Origin: an uncultured Aquimarina sp.
GTDB taxonomy: Bacteria; Bacteroidota; Bacteroidia; Flavobacteriales; Flavobacteriaceae
Direction: 5' to 3'
DNA: 64,000 nt
Assembly: GCF_947496855.1 (NCBI RefSeq)
Contig: NZ_CANMED010000001.1
Coordinates: 434,001-498,000 of the forward strand
The position numbers and the translations under genes are program-made. This document shows positions 18,699 to 28,314 of the stretch, piece after piece. Numbering within the stretch: position 1 is the stretch's first letter; every line of letters begins with the position of its first letter. The notes under the pieces were generated by a model, which ran no database searches, was not told the DNA's origin, and saw nothing but the letters and a program-made list of their open reading frames with translations.

Positions 18699-19433
18699 TT
18701 AATGTTTTGTTATATCTCCAGATCCAGAAACCTTTTTATCTTCTTTTTCTGGATTTCCTTGATAATCAATATCTCCAGAACCTGTAACGCGAGCTTTTAG
18801 TGAATATGTAGATGTTAGTTTAATATCTCCAGAACCAGTCACAGATGCGTCCACATTTTTTGCCTTTAAATCATAAGCTCTTACATCTCCAGAACCAGTC
18901 ACATTAAATTCTAGATTTTCTGCTGATCCTTTTAGTGTTAGATCTCCGCTTCCAGAAACAGATCCTTCCAGCTCATTTGCTTCTACTGCTAATCGAACAT
19001 CTCCAGAACCAGAAACTCTTGTTTCAAAGGAGTTAGCTTTGATAATATCCTCAGAATAAATATCACCAGAGCCAGATAAACTCACTTTAGAGATATCTTT
19101 AAAAGGAACGGTGATTAATATTATCTTATTTCTGCTTGGTTTTAGATAATAATCCTTTTCTACATAAATCTTTAGTATATCACCTTCAACTTCGGTAACT
19201 ACATGTTGGATTAGATTACTTTCTGCTTCAATTTTAATATTTCCTTCTGTTCCAGCTACCAGCGCTACGTCTAAACTACCTTTTAGTTTTATTTGATCAT
19301 AACTGGATAGATTTCTGGTTTTGGTTACTACATTACCATTTCCTTCTACTTTTTCACCTTTTCCCCACCATTGTGCGTTTACTGATGTAATGCTACATAA
19401 TGCTAAGCCTAAAATGATTGTTACTGTTCTCAT
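18699..19433 (-). CDS. Secreted head GIN domain (DUF2807) protein with GSGD repeats
   Basis: This 244-residue protein has a signal peptide (cleavage after VNA is likely) and then a right-handed beta-type repeat domain. The motif S/T-G-S-G-D recurs seven times from about residue 113, mostly every 18-21 residues, ending in KVSGSGDITKH. This is the DUF2807 / putative auto-transporter adhesin head GIN family, whose function is not known. It is the last gene of a four-gene unit headed by an ECF sigma factor, so it may be a target or an envelope sensor of that system. Confidence 0.85.
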   Translation of the reverse strand: MRTVTIILGLALCSITSVNAQWWGKGEKVEGNGNVVTKTRNLSSYDQIKLKGSLDVALVAGTEGNIKIEAESNLIQHVVTEVEGDILKIYVEKDYYLKPSRNKIILITVPFKDISKVSLSGSGDIYSEDIIKANSFETRVSGSGDVRLAVEANELEGSVSGSGDLTLKGSAENLEFNVTGSGDVRAYDLKAKNVDASVTGSGDIKLTSTYSLKARVTGSGDIDYQGNPEKEDKKVSGSGDITKH

Positions 19434-19454
19434 AATTGATTGAATATTTGATGA

Positions 19455-20555
19455 TTAATTTTTTATAAGTTTTACTCCACCATAACTGGTAGAAATGCTA
19501 ATAGTAGCTCCACTATTTTTTTGTCCTCGATACCCTTGATAATCTTTACTGGAGTTTTCTTTATTCTTTTTCATAATACTGATGTCGTCATCAAGGTTGA
19601 TTCCACCATACGAAGTTTTAATAACAAAGTCAAAATTCAGATTACTGCTATAACCGATATCAACACCAGTATAATCAGTTCTTATTGTTACGTTTTTGGT
19701 TGTAGACTCTAAATTTTTAATATCAATAGAACCATAATCAGTGTTGATGTTTACACTATTACTTACATTTCCAATATTTGTATCCAGATAATCTCCATTT
19801 CCTTTAAATACTCCGACATTCTCAACTTTTAAACTTCCATAGTCACAATTATAATTAAGTTCTTTAACCGACATTATCTTAGATTGTGTATAATCCGCAT
19901 TGAGCAGAATTTCATCACCTCTTTCTAAAGTAAAATCAGAATAATCAGCGTTGATTTTTCCATTTTTCATATATCTAATGGTACTATTGTTTGTGTAATC
20001 TATATTTATAGAATTATCATTTCCCATTAATTCACCAACAATTATCTGTCCATAATCACAGTTGATTTTTGCATTACCTTTAATTTTATCAAGCGTAATA
20101 CTTCCGTAATCATTGTTAAGGTTTATGTTGTTAGTAGCAGGAATTTTTACGGTATAGTTAATTTCTAATTTTAAATTATTCCCGCCCCAATCATTGGAAA
20201 ATTTTGACCACCATGATTTTTCATTTTTATCAAAAGTTGTTCTTGCACTAACTAATTGTGAGCTAGCTTCAAAAATTACATCTATATTTTCTAATTTTTT
20301 TATTACTTTTTCCTCATCATTTCCATTAACTTTTATATTAATTTCCATAACAATCCTATCTTTATCCCAAGAAGTAATATCGAGATTCCCATAGTCATTA
20401 CTAATTTTTAGTAAAGCATTACTGTTTACAGTAAATTCTTTTTTGAGTGATTTTTCTTTGGTATATTTCCCTTTTTTTCTAACATCTCCATTTCCAAGCG
20501 AGATTGCAGGAACAAGAAATAATAAGCATATTATTTTATAGTATATTGGTTTCAT
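19455..20555 (-). CDS. Secreted DUF4097-like repeat protein
   Basis: This 366-residue secreted protein has a signal peptide ending near ISLG. A repetitive beta-structure follows in which short units around N-x-D-Y-G or x-D-Y-T occur about eleven times (NNDYGNLDI, NNDYGSITL, NCDYGQIIV, NTDYGSIDI, STSYGGVKL). The pattern is that of DUF4097 / adhesin-like beta-solenoids. Its start overlaps the anti-sigma gene by 20 bases, and the DUF2807 gene follows after 21 bases. Two solenoid-like secreted proteins in one sigma operon suggest a shared envelope role; no function is proven. Confidence 0.75.
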   Translation of the reverse strand: MKPIYYKIICLLFLVPAISLGNGDVRKKGKYTKEKSLKKEFTVNSNALLKISNDYGNLDITSWDKDRIVMEINIKVNGNDEEKVIKKLENIDVIFEASSQLVSARTTFDKNEKSWWSKFSNDWGGNNLKLEINYTVKIPATNNINLNNDYGSITLDKIKGNAKINCDYGQIIVGELMGNDNSINIDYTNNSTIRYMKNGKINADYSDFTLERGDEILLNADYTQSKIMSVKELNYNCDYGSLKVENVGVFKGNGDYLDTNIGNVSNSVNINTDYGSIDIKNLESTTKNVTIRTDYTGVDIGYSSNLNFDFVIKTSYGGINLDDDISIMKKNKENSSKDYQGYRGQKNSGATISISTSYGGVKLIKN

Positions 20556-21099
20556 TTTCTGATAATTTTAATTTGTTGACATTGTTAATTTTTTCTAACA
20601 CTTTTTCTAGTAAAGAAGCACGTTTCTGAAAGTTCTTAATCATCGCGCTGATTACTCTTTTATCATTACTACTTTCTACTAGATCTTTTTTTAGAATTTC
20701 ATAACTAGATTCTAATTTTTCTAATTGTCTCATTGCATCAATAACTAATTCGGTTGTTTCTGCAGATGAATTTTTGTCTATTTCTTCCAGTTGAGTTTTA
20801 ATTGCAACTGTAAAGAAATTTTGGGTTTCCTCCATTTGTGGAGAAACACTTGCTAAATCGGCTTTCTCATTATCACTAAAAATAGGAGCTACCGATATCA
20901 CGCCTATAAGCATTGCAATAGAGGCAGCTAGAGCCAGTGGCTTCATCCAATTTCGCTTCTTAGGTTGTAATGTAACTACCTTATTTTGCTTGTGTAGTTT
21001 TTCTAAAAAACGTAATTTATGATCATCTGATGGTTCAAATACATCAAGTTGATTTTCCATGCGTTCAAATAATTTCTCTATTTCATCTTCGGTTTTCAT
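20536..21099 (-). CDS. Probable membrane anti-sigma factor
   Basis: This 187-residue protein has one membrane helix at about residues 52-72 (LALAASIAMLIGVISVAPIF). A charged cytoplasmic N-terminal part precedes it, and a periplasmic part with helical heptad-like stretches follows. There is no zinc-finger HxxxCxxC motif. It is read as an anti-sigma factor from position: it overlaps the ECF sigma gene by four bases and is the second gene of the unit. Confidence 0.65.
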   Translation of the reverse strand: MKTEDEIEKLFERMENQLDVFEPSDDHKLRFLEKLHKQNKVVTLQPKKRNWMKPLALAASIAMLIGVISVAPIFSDNEKADLASVSPQMEETQNFFTVAIKTQLEEIDKNSSAETTELVIDAMRQLEKLESSYEILKKDLVESSNDKRVISAMIKNFQKRASLLEKVLEKINNVNKLKLSENETNIL

Positions 21100-21647
21100 G
21101 CAACTAATAATTTTTTTCGTAAACTTTCTTTCGCGCGAGAAATAAGTGTACGACAGTTAGAATATGATATATTCAAAATTTCACAGATCTCTTCATAATC
21201 ATATCCTTCTATTAAATGTAATGATAATGCAGTGCTATAACTTTCTTTTAATTCTTTTAATGTATTTAAAACGGCATTCGCTTTAACACTGGTTAAATCT
21301 TCTCTTACAACCCCTTCTGTTTCATCTGTAAGTGCATATTCTACGGTTTCTAAAGGGACCTCACCATAAATATTACGCTTACGAGATATTGTAAGACTCG
21401 AATTGATAACTATTTTTTTTAACCAAGCTCCAAACAATTTACCGTCCTCTAACATTGATAACTTTGTGAATGCTGTTAGAAAAGCCTCCTGCATTATGTC
21501 CTCAGCTTCTGCAGAATCCTTTATAATCCTAAAGGCACTATTGTACATAACTTTATAATATCGATTATAAATTTCCATTTGCGCTCCCTGATCGGACTTA
21601 CGGCATCTTTCTACCAGTTGCTCGGTATTTAGTTTGGTTAGTGTCAA
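21096..21647 (-). CDS. ECF-type RNA polymerase sigma factor
   Basis: This 183-residue protein has sigma region 2 (YKVMYNSAFRIIKDSAEAED, then IMQEAFLTAF) and region 4 with the helix-turn-helix (YDYEEICEILNISYSNCRTL). This two-domain layout is typical of ECF sigma factors. The start must be TTG at 21647: an in-frame stop lies shortly upstream and no ATG precedes region 2. It heads a unit with an anti-sigma-like gene and two secreted repeat proteins, and probably drives its own operon in response to an envelope signal. Confidence 0.9.
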   Translation of the reverse strand: MTLTKLNTEQLVERCRKSDQGAQMEIYNRYYKVMYNSAFRIIKDSAEAEDIMQEAFLTAFTKLSMLEDGKLFGAWLKKIVINSSLTISRKRNIYGEVPLETVEYALTDETEGVVREDLTSVKANAVLNTLKELKESYSTALSLHLIEGYDYEEICEILNISYSNCRTLISRAKESLRKKLLVA

Positions 21648-21865
21648 AAACTTCAGTTTACTTTATATAAAGATATGGATAGATACACTTTGTTACAGTT
21701 TTAAAAATATTTTTTTGAAGTTTATGGCATAACAATTGAAATATCTAAATAGAATCAACTATAAATGGCTTATTTTGTTATTATTATTGATTCTAAAATC
21801 AGTTTTATTTAATTTTTAAAGAATGTTGTTTTGACTTAATGACAAAATGACTTTGATATATACTT

Positions 21866-24316
21866 ATGACGAAATCCAAATTAACAACTCTTGACAGTTT
21901 GTCATTACAAGGAATAAATGAAGATGCCGAATTAATACCTTTAATGACTCCTGAAGACGAGGAGGAAATAGATAAAGAAGATTTACCAGAAACTCTCCCT
22001 ATATTACCACTTAGAAATACGGTGCTTTTTCCTGGTGTGGTAATTCCTATAACAGCTGGTAGAGATAAATCAATAAAGCTACTAAATGAAGCCAATAATG
22101 GAAATAAAACTATTGGTGTCGTTTCTCAAAAAGAAGAAGATGTAGAAAATCCGACATCAAAAGATATAAATAAAGTTGGAGTAGTGGCAAGAATCTTAAG
22201 GGTTCTTAAGATGCCTGATGGAAATACTACCGTTATTTTACAAGGTAAAAAGAGGTTTAAGATCGATGAAATTTTAGAAGAAGACCCTTATATCAGAGCA
22301 AAAGTATCAGAAGTTCCTGAAAATAGGCCTTCTAAGGAGAATCAGGAATTTAATACAATTATTGATTCTATTAAGGAATTAGCTTTAGAGATTATTAAAG
22401 AAAGTCCTAATATTCCTTCTGAAGCATCTTTTGCTATAAAAAATATAGAAAGCAATTCCTTTTTGATCAATTTTGTTTCTTCTAATCTTAATTTACCTGT
22501 TGATGAGAAACAAAAAATATTAGAAATAAATAGTATAAAAGATAGAGCACTTGCTACACTGAAGTATATGAATCTAGAGTTTCAGAAATTGGAACTTAGA
22601 AATGATATTCAAAACAAGGTGCAGCATGATATGAGTCAACAGCAACGTGAATATTTTCTTCATCAACAGATGAAAACCATTCAGGAAGAGCTTGGCGGAG
22701 TATCACATGAAGATGAAATAGAGGAGATGCAAGCCCGTAGTAAGGATAAAAAGTGGGATGAAGATGTAAAGAATCACTTTGACAAAGAATTATCTAAAAT
22801 GCGGCGTATGAATCCGCAGGTAGCGGAATACTCTATTCAACGAAACTATCTTGATCTATTTCTAGATTTACCTTGGAACGAGTTTAGTAAGGATAAATTT
22901 GATCTGAAACGTGCAAAGAAAATTCTTGATCGTGATCATTATGGATTAGATGAAGTAAAAAAACGTATTATCGAGTATTTAGCAGTATTGAAGCTTCGTA
23001 ATGATATGAAATCTCCAATATTATGTTTGTATGGACCTCCAGGAGTTGGTAAGACCTCTTTAGGGAAATCTATTGCAGAAGCGCTAGGTCGAGAATATGT
23101 TCGTATTTCGTTAGGGGGATTGCGTGATGAGGCTGAGATTAGAGGGCATAGAAAAACGTATATCGGTGCGATGCCGGGTAGAATTGTTCAAAGTCTTAAA
23201 AAAGCAGGAACTAGTAATCCTGTATTTGTTTTAGATGAAATAGATAAACTTTCTGTAGGAAATCAAGGAGATCCTTCTTCCGCTTTATTAGAAGTTTTGG
23301 ATCCTGAACAAAACTCTGAGTTCCATGATAATTTCTTAGAAATGGGATTTGACCTTTCTAAAGTAATGTTTATAGCTACTTCTAATAGCCTGAATACGAT
23401 ACAACCCGCATTACGTGATCGTATGGAGATTATTAATGTAACTGGATATACAATCGAAGAAAAAGTAGAAATAGCAAAACAACATTTACTTCCAAAACAA
23501 TTGGTAGAACATGGATTAGATAAGTCACATCTTAAAATAGGAAAAGCTCAATTAGAAAAGATCGTAGAGGGATATACTAGAGAATCAGGAGTAAGAGGCT
23601 TAGAAAAGCAGATAGCAAAAATGGTGCGATATGCAGCTAAGAACATTGCAATGGAAGATTCATACAATGTAAAGGTTAGTAATGAAGATGTTATAGAAGT
23701 ACTTGGAATTCCTAGATTAGAGCGTGACAAATATGAAAACAATGAGGTAGCAGGTGTAGTAACAGGTTTAGCTTGGACGAGTGTAGGAGGTGATATTTTG
23801 TTTATAGAATCTATTCTTTCTAAAGGAAAAGGAAACCTTACAATAACTGGTAACTTAGGTAAAGTGATGAAAGAATCTGCCACTATTGCTATGGAATATA
23901 TTAAGGCAAATGCAGATATACTAGGAATCAATCAGGATATTTTTAGTAACTATAATGTTCATATTCACGTTCCAGAAGGAGCAACTCCCAAAGATGGACC
24001 AAGTGCGGGTATAACGATGTTAACTTCGTTAGTATCATTATTTACACAAAGAAAGGTAAAAAAGAGCATTGCGATGACCGGAGAGATTACATTAAGAGGT
24101 AAGGTATTGCCAGTAGGAGGGATTAAAGAAAAAATTCTAGCTGCAAAAAGAGCACATATCAAAGAAATATTGCTTTGTGAAGATAATAAAAGAGATATTG
24201 AAGAAATAAAATCAGAATATCTTAAAGGATTGAAATTTCACTACGTAAAAGAAATGAGTGAAGTATTAGAATTAGCATTGACTAAAGGCAAGGTTAATAA
24301 TGCTAAAAAACTATAA
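21866..24316 (+). CDS. lon: ATP-dependent Lon protease
   Basis: This 816-residue protein is full length for Lon. The N-terminal substrate domain begins at [19 protein letters not shown]. The AAA+ module has Walker A GPPGVGKT (Lys396) and Walker [10 protein letters not shown]. The protease domain has the Ser-Lys dyad in PKDGPSAG (Ser713) and in GGIKEK (Lys756). It degrades misfolded and regulatory cytosolic proteins. It stands alone, facing away from the sigma operon, and is followed by a strong terminator at 24430. Confidence 0.97.
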   Translation: MTKSKLTTLDSLSLQGINEDAELIPLMTPEDEEEIDKEDLPETLPILPLRNTVLFPGVVIPITAGRDKSIKLLNEANNGNKTIGVVSQKEEDVENPTSKDINKVGVVARILRVLKMPDGNTTVILQGKKRFKIDEILEEDPYIRAKVSEVPENRPSKENQEFNTIIDSIKELALEIIKESPNIPSEASFAIKNIESNSFLINFVSSNLNLPVDEKQKILEINSIKDRALATLKYMNLEFQKLELRNDIQNKVQHDMSQQQREYFLHQQMKTIQEELGGVSHEDEIEEMQARSKDKKWDEDVKNHFDKELSKMRRMNPQVAEYSIQRNYLDLFLDLPWNEFSKDKFDLKRAKKILDRDHYGLDEVKKRIIEYLAVLKLRNDMKSPILCLYGPPGVGKTSLGKSIAEALGREYVRISLGGLRDEAEIRGHRKTYIGAMPGRIVQSLKKAGTSNPVFVLDEIDKLSVGNQGDPSSALLEVLDPEQNSEFHDNFLEMGFDLSKVMFIATSNSLNTIQPALRDRMEIINVTGYTIEEKVEIAKQHLLPKQLVEHGLDKSHLKIGKAQLEKIVEGYTRESGVRGLEKQIAKMVRYAAKNIAMEDSYNVKVSNEDVIEVLGIPRLERDKYENNEVAGVVTGLAWTSVGGDILFIESILSKGKGNLTITGNLGKVMKESATIAMEYIKANADILGINQDIFSNYNVHIHVPEGATPKDGPSAGITMLTSLVSLFTQRKVKKSIAMTGEITLRGKVLPVGGIKEKILAAKRAHIKEILLCEDNKRDIEEIKSEYLKGLKFHYVKEMSEVLELALTKGKVNNAKKL

Positions 24317-24429
24317 TCAATTAATAGATTATAATGTAATTACAGATATTTAACTTAAAACAAAAAAAACGTTTATTCAAATTGTTTTCAGAGTAAATAT
24401 TGAAAAATTATCTGTTGCCAACGAATATT

Positions 24430-24470
24430 AGATCTATTAGGTTTTAAAAACCTAATAGATCTTTTTTTTA
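24430..24470 (+). terminator. Intrinsic terminator of lon
   Basis: The arms at 24430-24445 and 24447-24462 are perfect inverted repeats (AGATCTATTAGGTTTT and its complement), giving a stem of about 13 pairs once a small loop is allowed. A run of eight T follows at 24462-24469. Confidence 0.9.
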
Positions 24471-24652
24471 AATAATTAAACGCTTGAATCTATTGATTCT
24501 ATTGCATATTTATGATTTTTAGATAATTACTTAAAAAAAAATAGAATAAATATGTAACAAATTTTAACAATGCTCGTCATATATGTAAACAGTAGAGAAA
24601 TTAACACTATATTTTAGTAGATCATCAAAAGTTGAATTGATATTGAAAGGGG

Positions 24653-24680
24653 GTTCATCCTTATACATCTTGGGATGGGT
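24653..24680 (+). ncRNA. Hairpin element, copy 1
   Basis: The arms GTTCATCC (24653-24660) and GGATGGGT (24673-24680) enclose a 12-base loop TTATACATCTTG. An outer AAAG/CTTT pairing may extend the stem. The loop matches 9 to 10 of 12 bases with the element at 24767, and the stem changes keep pairing. This supports a conserved RNA structure rather than chance; the family is not identified. Confidence 0.45.
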
Positions 24681-24766
24681 ACTTTTAAAATGAAGTATTA
24701 TATTTAACTAGCAATCAAAAACGTAATTTACTTTACTAATAATTACAAGTTCGAACAATATTTTTT

Positions 24767-24802
24767 GAGCGTTTATCCTGATACTACTTGGGATGAGCGC
24801 TT
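24767..24802 (+). ncRNA. Hairpin element, copy 2
   Basis: The arms GAGCGTTTATCC (24767-24778) and GGATGAGCGCTT (24791-24802) pair over 12 positions including two G-U pairs. They enclose the loop TGATACTACTTG. Several T follow, so this copy could also act as a terminator. It lies about 114 bases after copy 1 and has the same loop plan T-K-ATAC-W-W-CTTG. Confidence 0.45.
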
Positions 24803-25037
24803 TTCTTATTTTATAGGGTAAATCAACCATTTTAGTCCACTTTTTTTGAGGTTTACGCGCATCAAAAAGTTGTATAAATATCTTACTTTTATTCCGTAAA
24901 CCAGACTTTGTTTTTCAATACATGTTTTTATCAACCAACATATATATTACACGTGAAAAACTTTTAAAACCTAATTTTGAAATGTCACACCTATAGTATT
25001 CCTCGATAGGTTCATTAGCTAAAGAGTTTTGGTTAGT

Positions 25038-25068
25038 CGGGATTGTTAAAAGCAATCCCGTTTTTTTT
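25038..25068 (+). terminator. Intrinsic terminator before rlmI
   Basis: CGGGATTG (25038-25045) pairs perfectly with CAATCCCG (25053-25060), followed by eight T. No gene ends just upstream on this strand, so it probably closes a non-coding transcript or attenuates a leader of the next gene. Confidence 0.85.
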
Positions 25069-25114
25069 GTCATATATTCCCATAAGCTAAAAAATATCAT
25101 TAATCTTGCAGACT

Positions 25115-26329
25115 ATGAATATAGTATCTGATATAAAGACTCAAAGATTGGCAATAAAACTCAAACCTTCTGCAGAAAAGATGGTGAAACGTGGACATCC
25201 TTGGATTTTTGAAAACAGTATTCTTAAACAAAATGTAAAAGGAAATGCCGGTGACTTAACTATTATATACGATCATAAAAAGAATATAATATTGGCCATA
25301 GGACTATATGATCCCCACTCTCCAATTAGGATTAAACTGATCCAGTTTAAAAAAGCTGCACAGATTAATAGTGATTGGTTTGGTAATAAAATACTGGAAG
25401 CTTATGCTATAAGGAAACCTTTACTAGAGACTGATACGAATAGCTATAGATTATTGTTTGGTGAGAATGACCAGATGCCTGGTTTTATAGCGGATGTTTA
25501 TGATACGGTTTTGGTTATAAAATTATATTCTCATATTTGGTTTCCATATCTTAATTGGATAGTCCCTCATTTGATTAAACAATCTAATTGCAAAACGGTT
25601 GTGGTTAGATTAAGTAGGTCTTTACAAACGATAGGGGGGACTTATGGTCTGGAAGATGGTAAGATAATTTATGGAAATCTGGAGAATGAAGTTGTAGTTT
25701 TTAAAGAACATGGTGTCTTATTTTCTGCTAATGTAATTAAAGGACATAAAACTGGTTATTTTCTGGATCATAGACATAATCGTAAACGAGTAGGAGATTT
25801 ATCTAAAGGAAAAACAGTATTAGACGTTTTCTCATATGCAGGTGGATTTTCTATTCATGCTTTAGCTGGTGATGCAAAAGAAGTTATAAGTTTGGATATT
25901 AGTAGACAAGCATTGGAAATGGCAGAAGATAATGCTTCTTTAAATGAACATTCAGGAAATCATACTATTATGGTCTCGGATGCTTTTGAAGGTTTACAGG
26001 GGTTAATCCATCAGAAAAAGAAATTTGATGTTGTTGTGATTGATCCACCATCTTTTGCGAAAAGAGAAAGTGAAATTAAAAAAGCTAAAAACAGTTATGC
26101 CAGATTGACTAAACTTGGTGCGCAATTGGTAAAAACTAAAGGAATTTTAGTCTTAGCTTCTTGTTCATCAAGAGTAGTAGCAGAAGAGTTTTTTGAAATT
26201 TGTGAAGAAAATATTTCTAATACTGGAAAAGGATTTAAATTATTAGATAAGACATATCACGATATTGATCATCCTATCACTTTTCCAGAAGGTGCGTATC
26301 TGAAATGTGGATATTATCAAATAGATTAG
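25115..26329 (+). CDS. rlmI: 23S rRNA m5C methyltransferase RlmI-like, class I SAM enzyme
   Basis: This 404-residue protein has an N-terminal PUA domain (about residues 10-85, with KRGHPWIFENSI) and a C-terminal Rossmann methyltransferase domain. SAM motif I is LDVFSYAGGFSIHAL, motif IV is VVIDPPSFAK, and the ASCSS segment follows. This is the RlmI/YccW group, which methylates a cytosine of 23S rRNA. The frame opens at TTG 25106, but ATG 25115 is preferred. It appears to be a single-gene unit. Confidence 0.88.
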   Translation: MNIVSDIKTQRLAIKLKPSAEKMVKRGHPWIFENSILKQNVKGNAGDLTIIYDHKKNIILAIGLYDPHSPIRIKLIQFKKAAQINSDWFGNKILEAYAIRKPLLETDTNSYRLLFGENDQMPGFIADVYDTVLVIKLYSHIWFPYLNWIVPHLIKQSNCKTVVVRLSRSLQTIGGTYGLEDGKIIYGNLENEVVVFKEHGVLFSANVIKGHKTGYFLDHRHNRKRVGDLSKGKTVLDVFSYAGGFSIHALAGDAKEVISLDISRQALEMAEDNASLNEHSGNHTIMVSDAFEGLQGLIHQKKKFDVVVIDPPSFAKRESEIKKAKNSYARLTKLGAQLVKTKGILVLASCSSRVVAEEFFEICEENISNTGKGFKLLDKTYHDIDHPITFPEGAYLKCGYYQID

Positions 26330-26431
26330 AAAAGTATACAGAAAAATAATAAACCTGAGTCTAATTGAAAAAGTAAGTATTTACGTGATATATTATAACC
26401 AATGTAGACTCAGAATATTATTATGTAGTTA

Positions 26432-26839
26432 TTAGTGCATTCCAAAAACGTGAACTTTTGCTCGTTTTTTGGATAGATTTTTAGTATCGTAGAAAAAAGT
26501 AATATTTCTTATAATTCGTTTATTACCTTTTAGATCAATAAGTCTTGTTACTTCACCTTTTTTAAAGTTTTTTCTAATTTGAATAACTTGTTTTTCTCTA
26601 TTCTCATATTCCACCACAATTCTATGCATGTTTAATGAGCCATTAGTGATCTTTACTTTTAACTTTTTAAATGCTCCGTCTATGGCAGTTACTTTTATAA
26701 CATCACGATCTATCTTATAGTTTACGGTTCTAGAACCTAAATGTTCCCATTTTACAATGTTTGACGTAAAACTACTTCCTACTAAAAAGATAATGATGAA
26801 GAATGGCAATGCTATTTTTTGTATTCCTAAATTTTTCAT
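26432..26839 (-). CDS. Secreted DUF2541-like protein
   Basis: This 135-residue protein has a signal peptide or N-terminal membrane segment (IALPFFIIIFLVGSSFTS). A small beta-rich domain follows: VKWEHLGSRTVNYKIDRDVI, then HRIVVEYENRE and LIDLKGNKRIIRNITFFYD. This pattern resembles the DUF2541 family, whose function is unknown. The tail is basic. It is transcribed alone; the next minus-strand gene upstream is far away. Confidence 0.65.
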   Translation of the reverse strand: MKNLGIQKIALPFFIIIFLVGSSFTSNIVKWEHLGSRTVNYKIDRDVIKVTAIDGAFKKLKVKITNGSLNMHRIVVEYENREKQVIQIRKNFKKGEVTRLIDLKGNKRIIRNITFFYDTKNLSKKRAKVHVFGMH

Positions 26840-26935
26840 AGTTCAAATTTTAATGTTCTGTAATATGACTTTATAAGTTCTAAAAGGTTTAATAGTGCAT
26901 ACTTTTTCAGTTTACTTTGGTGTAGACATTTAGAT

Positions 26936-26970
26936 AAAAGAAAAACCACATATAATTAAAGTATGTGGTT
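26936..26970 (-). terminator. Intrinsic terminator of the HEIGH peptidase gene
   Basis: AAACCACATA (26942-26951) pairs perfectly with TATGTGGTTT (26961-26970). On the minus strand the stem is followed by TTTTCTTTT, 28 bases after the stop of the gene at 26998. Confidence 0.75.
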
Positions 26971-26997
26971 TCGAGTAATATGATTAAGCCTTAATAT

Positions 26998-27834
26998 CTA
27001 ATATAATATGTTTAAAGCTGTTTTGTCTGTATCTGTGAATTCACCGTCTTCATTAGGCCCAAAACATGCTAGCATTAAAGAATCTGCAAATGACGAAATA
27101 GGGGTGCCTGGAATCCAAATAGCAGGCGGTTCTGCAGGTAGTGAACCAGTGTAACCACAACTTTGACGATTATACCAGTCTTGATGTCTTAGTCCAATAC
27201 AATGCCCAATTTCGTGCCCAATTACATGCTCATTTACGTTTACATTAAATGTATCTGTTCCAGAATTTATTCTTATCCATTTGTACGGTTCACCTTGAGC
27301 ATTTGGAAAACCTGCACTTCCGCCACCACCAGCATTATTTACTTTATATACTACAATATCTGCTGGGCCAAAGTTTGTGCCAAATGTTAGATTAAAATTA
27401 AGAGTATTAGGTAATGCATTATAATTATTAACTGCCCAGCTTAGTGCTGTTTGCATTTTTGAAGTTAGTGCAAAACTACCGCCAGTATACCCAAGAATAT
27501 TAATATTTCTATTAGCAGGAGATACTATGTTTACGTCTCTATATTGTTTGTCACCTCCATCCAAAGATTTTAATTCAGGATACGAATTTAAGTCTGATAT
27601 AAGTACTAGTATATCTCCAGATACTAGGTATTTACAAGTTTTTCCGTCTAAATTGGTGATTTCTTCTATAGAAACATCATCAATGTTTATACCCATACTC
27701 AATAATTTATTAAGCTGTTCTTTAGTAGGTTCAAGAACAATTTCCTGCGCTTCTTCAGTAATTTCTTTTTTTTGGCAAGAGAATGTAATTGCCAGAACAA
27801 TTGCACAAAGTGCTAATAATTTAATTTTTTTCAT
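26998..27834 (-). CDS. HEIGH-motif (M57-like) zinc metallopeptidase, lipoprotein
   Basis: This 278-residue lipoprotein has a signal ending in AITFSC. A leader region resembling a propeptide follows (residues 20-110), and the catalytic domain has the zinc site HEIGHCIGLRH, where three His bind zinc and Glu is the base. This is the Peptidase_M57 'HEIGH' group, secreted metallopeptidases common in Bacteroidota. It is a single gene with its own terminator. A shorter HEIGH lipoprotein lies at 53593. Confidence 0.85.
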   Translation of the reverse strand: MKKIKLLALCAIVLAITFSCQKKEITEEAQEIVLEPTKEQLNKLLSMGINIDDVSIEEITNLDGKTCKYLVSGDILVLISDLNSYPELKSLDGGDKQYRDVNIVSPANRNINILGYTGGSFALTSKMQTALSWAVNNYNALPNTLNFNLTFGTNFGPADIVVYKVNNAGGGGSAGFPNAQGEPYKWIRINSGTDTFNVNVNEHVIGHEIGHCIGLRHQDWYNRQSCGYTGSLPAEPPAIWIPGTPISSFADSLMLACFGPNEDGEFTDTDKTALNILY

Positions 27835-28314
27835 TTTAATATATTTAGTTGTGGTTGATTATTAATGTTCTTTACAGAATAATTATTCGAATTCACTTTA
27901 TACAATAGAACTTGGTTATTAAGTTTTGAGACTCAATAAATATTAGATTTTTCATGATTTTAGTATAGTAACGCTACGGTGAAATCAAAAAAAGTAGCGA
28001 AACAATAGTATTTTAACACCTCACAGATGAAATAGTTTTTCTATTTCATAAAGTAGGTTTCAGAGGGATATTCTATTAGAAACCTTTTAATAAAGAGGCT
28101 GTAATAGAAATAATTTTAGGATAGGAACATAACTAGAGTATAGAATTATACCCTTTTTATTGTTTTCAAAAATAAGATGAAATAATAAGCAGAAAAAGGG
28201 GTGAAAAACCCTTATTAGTGGGGTAACACCCTTTATTTTTTAATACTTTATGAAGAAATGATTTTATATAAAAAGATTTAGGTACCTAACTTATCTGTCA
28301 GGATTATTAACAGG
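27835..28314. other. Non-coding region upstream of the HEIGH peptidase gene
   Basis: 480 bases without a credible gene. It holds a 9-base perfect hairpin (28027-28035 with 28041-28049, loop TTTTT) and, near 28196-28233, a cluster of GGGG/ACCC blocks (GGGGTG, AACCC, GGGGT, ACACCC). The cluster resembles elements at 37569 and 53350. Confidence 0.5.

Larger units (their letters stand above)
24317..25114 (+). other. Non-coding region between lon and rlmI, with structured elements
   Basis: About 800 bases without a credible gene. It holds the lon terminator (24430-24470), two matching hairpins (24653-24680 and 24767-24802), a small CCTAT/ATAGG stem near 24990-25010, and a second strong plus-strand terminator (25038-25068). 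A terminator with no gene before it points to one or more non-coding transcripts. Confidence 0.6.

Noticed and set aside
23548-23931. Minus-strand ORF of 127 codons inside lon
   Set aside because: It is antisense to the conserved protease domain of Lon; its length is explained by codon bias of that gene.
24915-25100. Minus-strand ORF of 61 codons between lon and rlmI
   Set aside because: It runs through a perfect terminator hairpin and T-run of the other strand, and its sequence looks non-protein-like.
26355-26413. Nine-base inverted repeat CTGAGTCTA/TAGACTCAG as a terminator after rlmI
   Set aside because: The loop is 41 bases long and no T-run follows, so it is too weak to call.
27527-27865. 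Plus-strand ORF of 112 codons
   Set aside because: It is antisense to the HEIGH lipoprotein gene, which has a signal peptide and catalytic motif.
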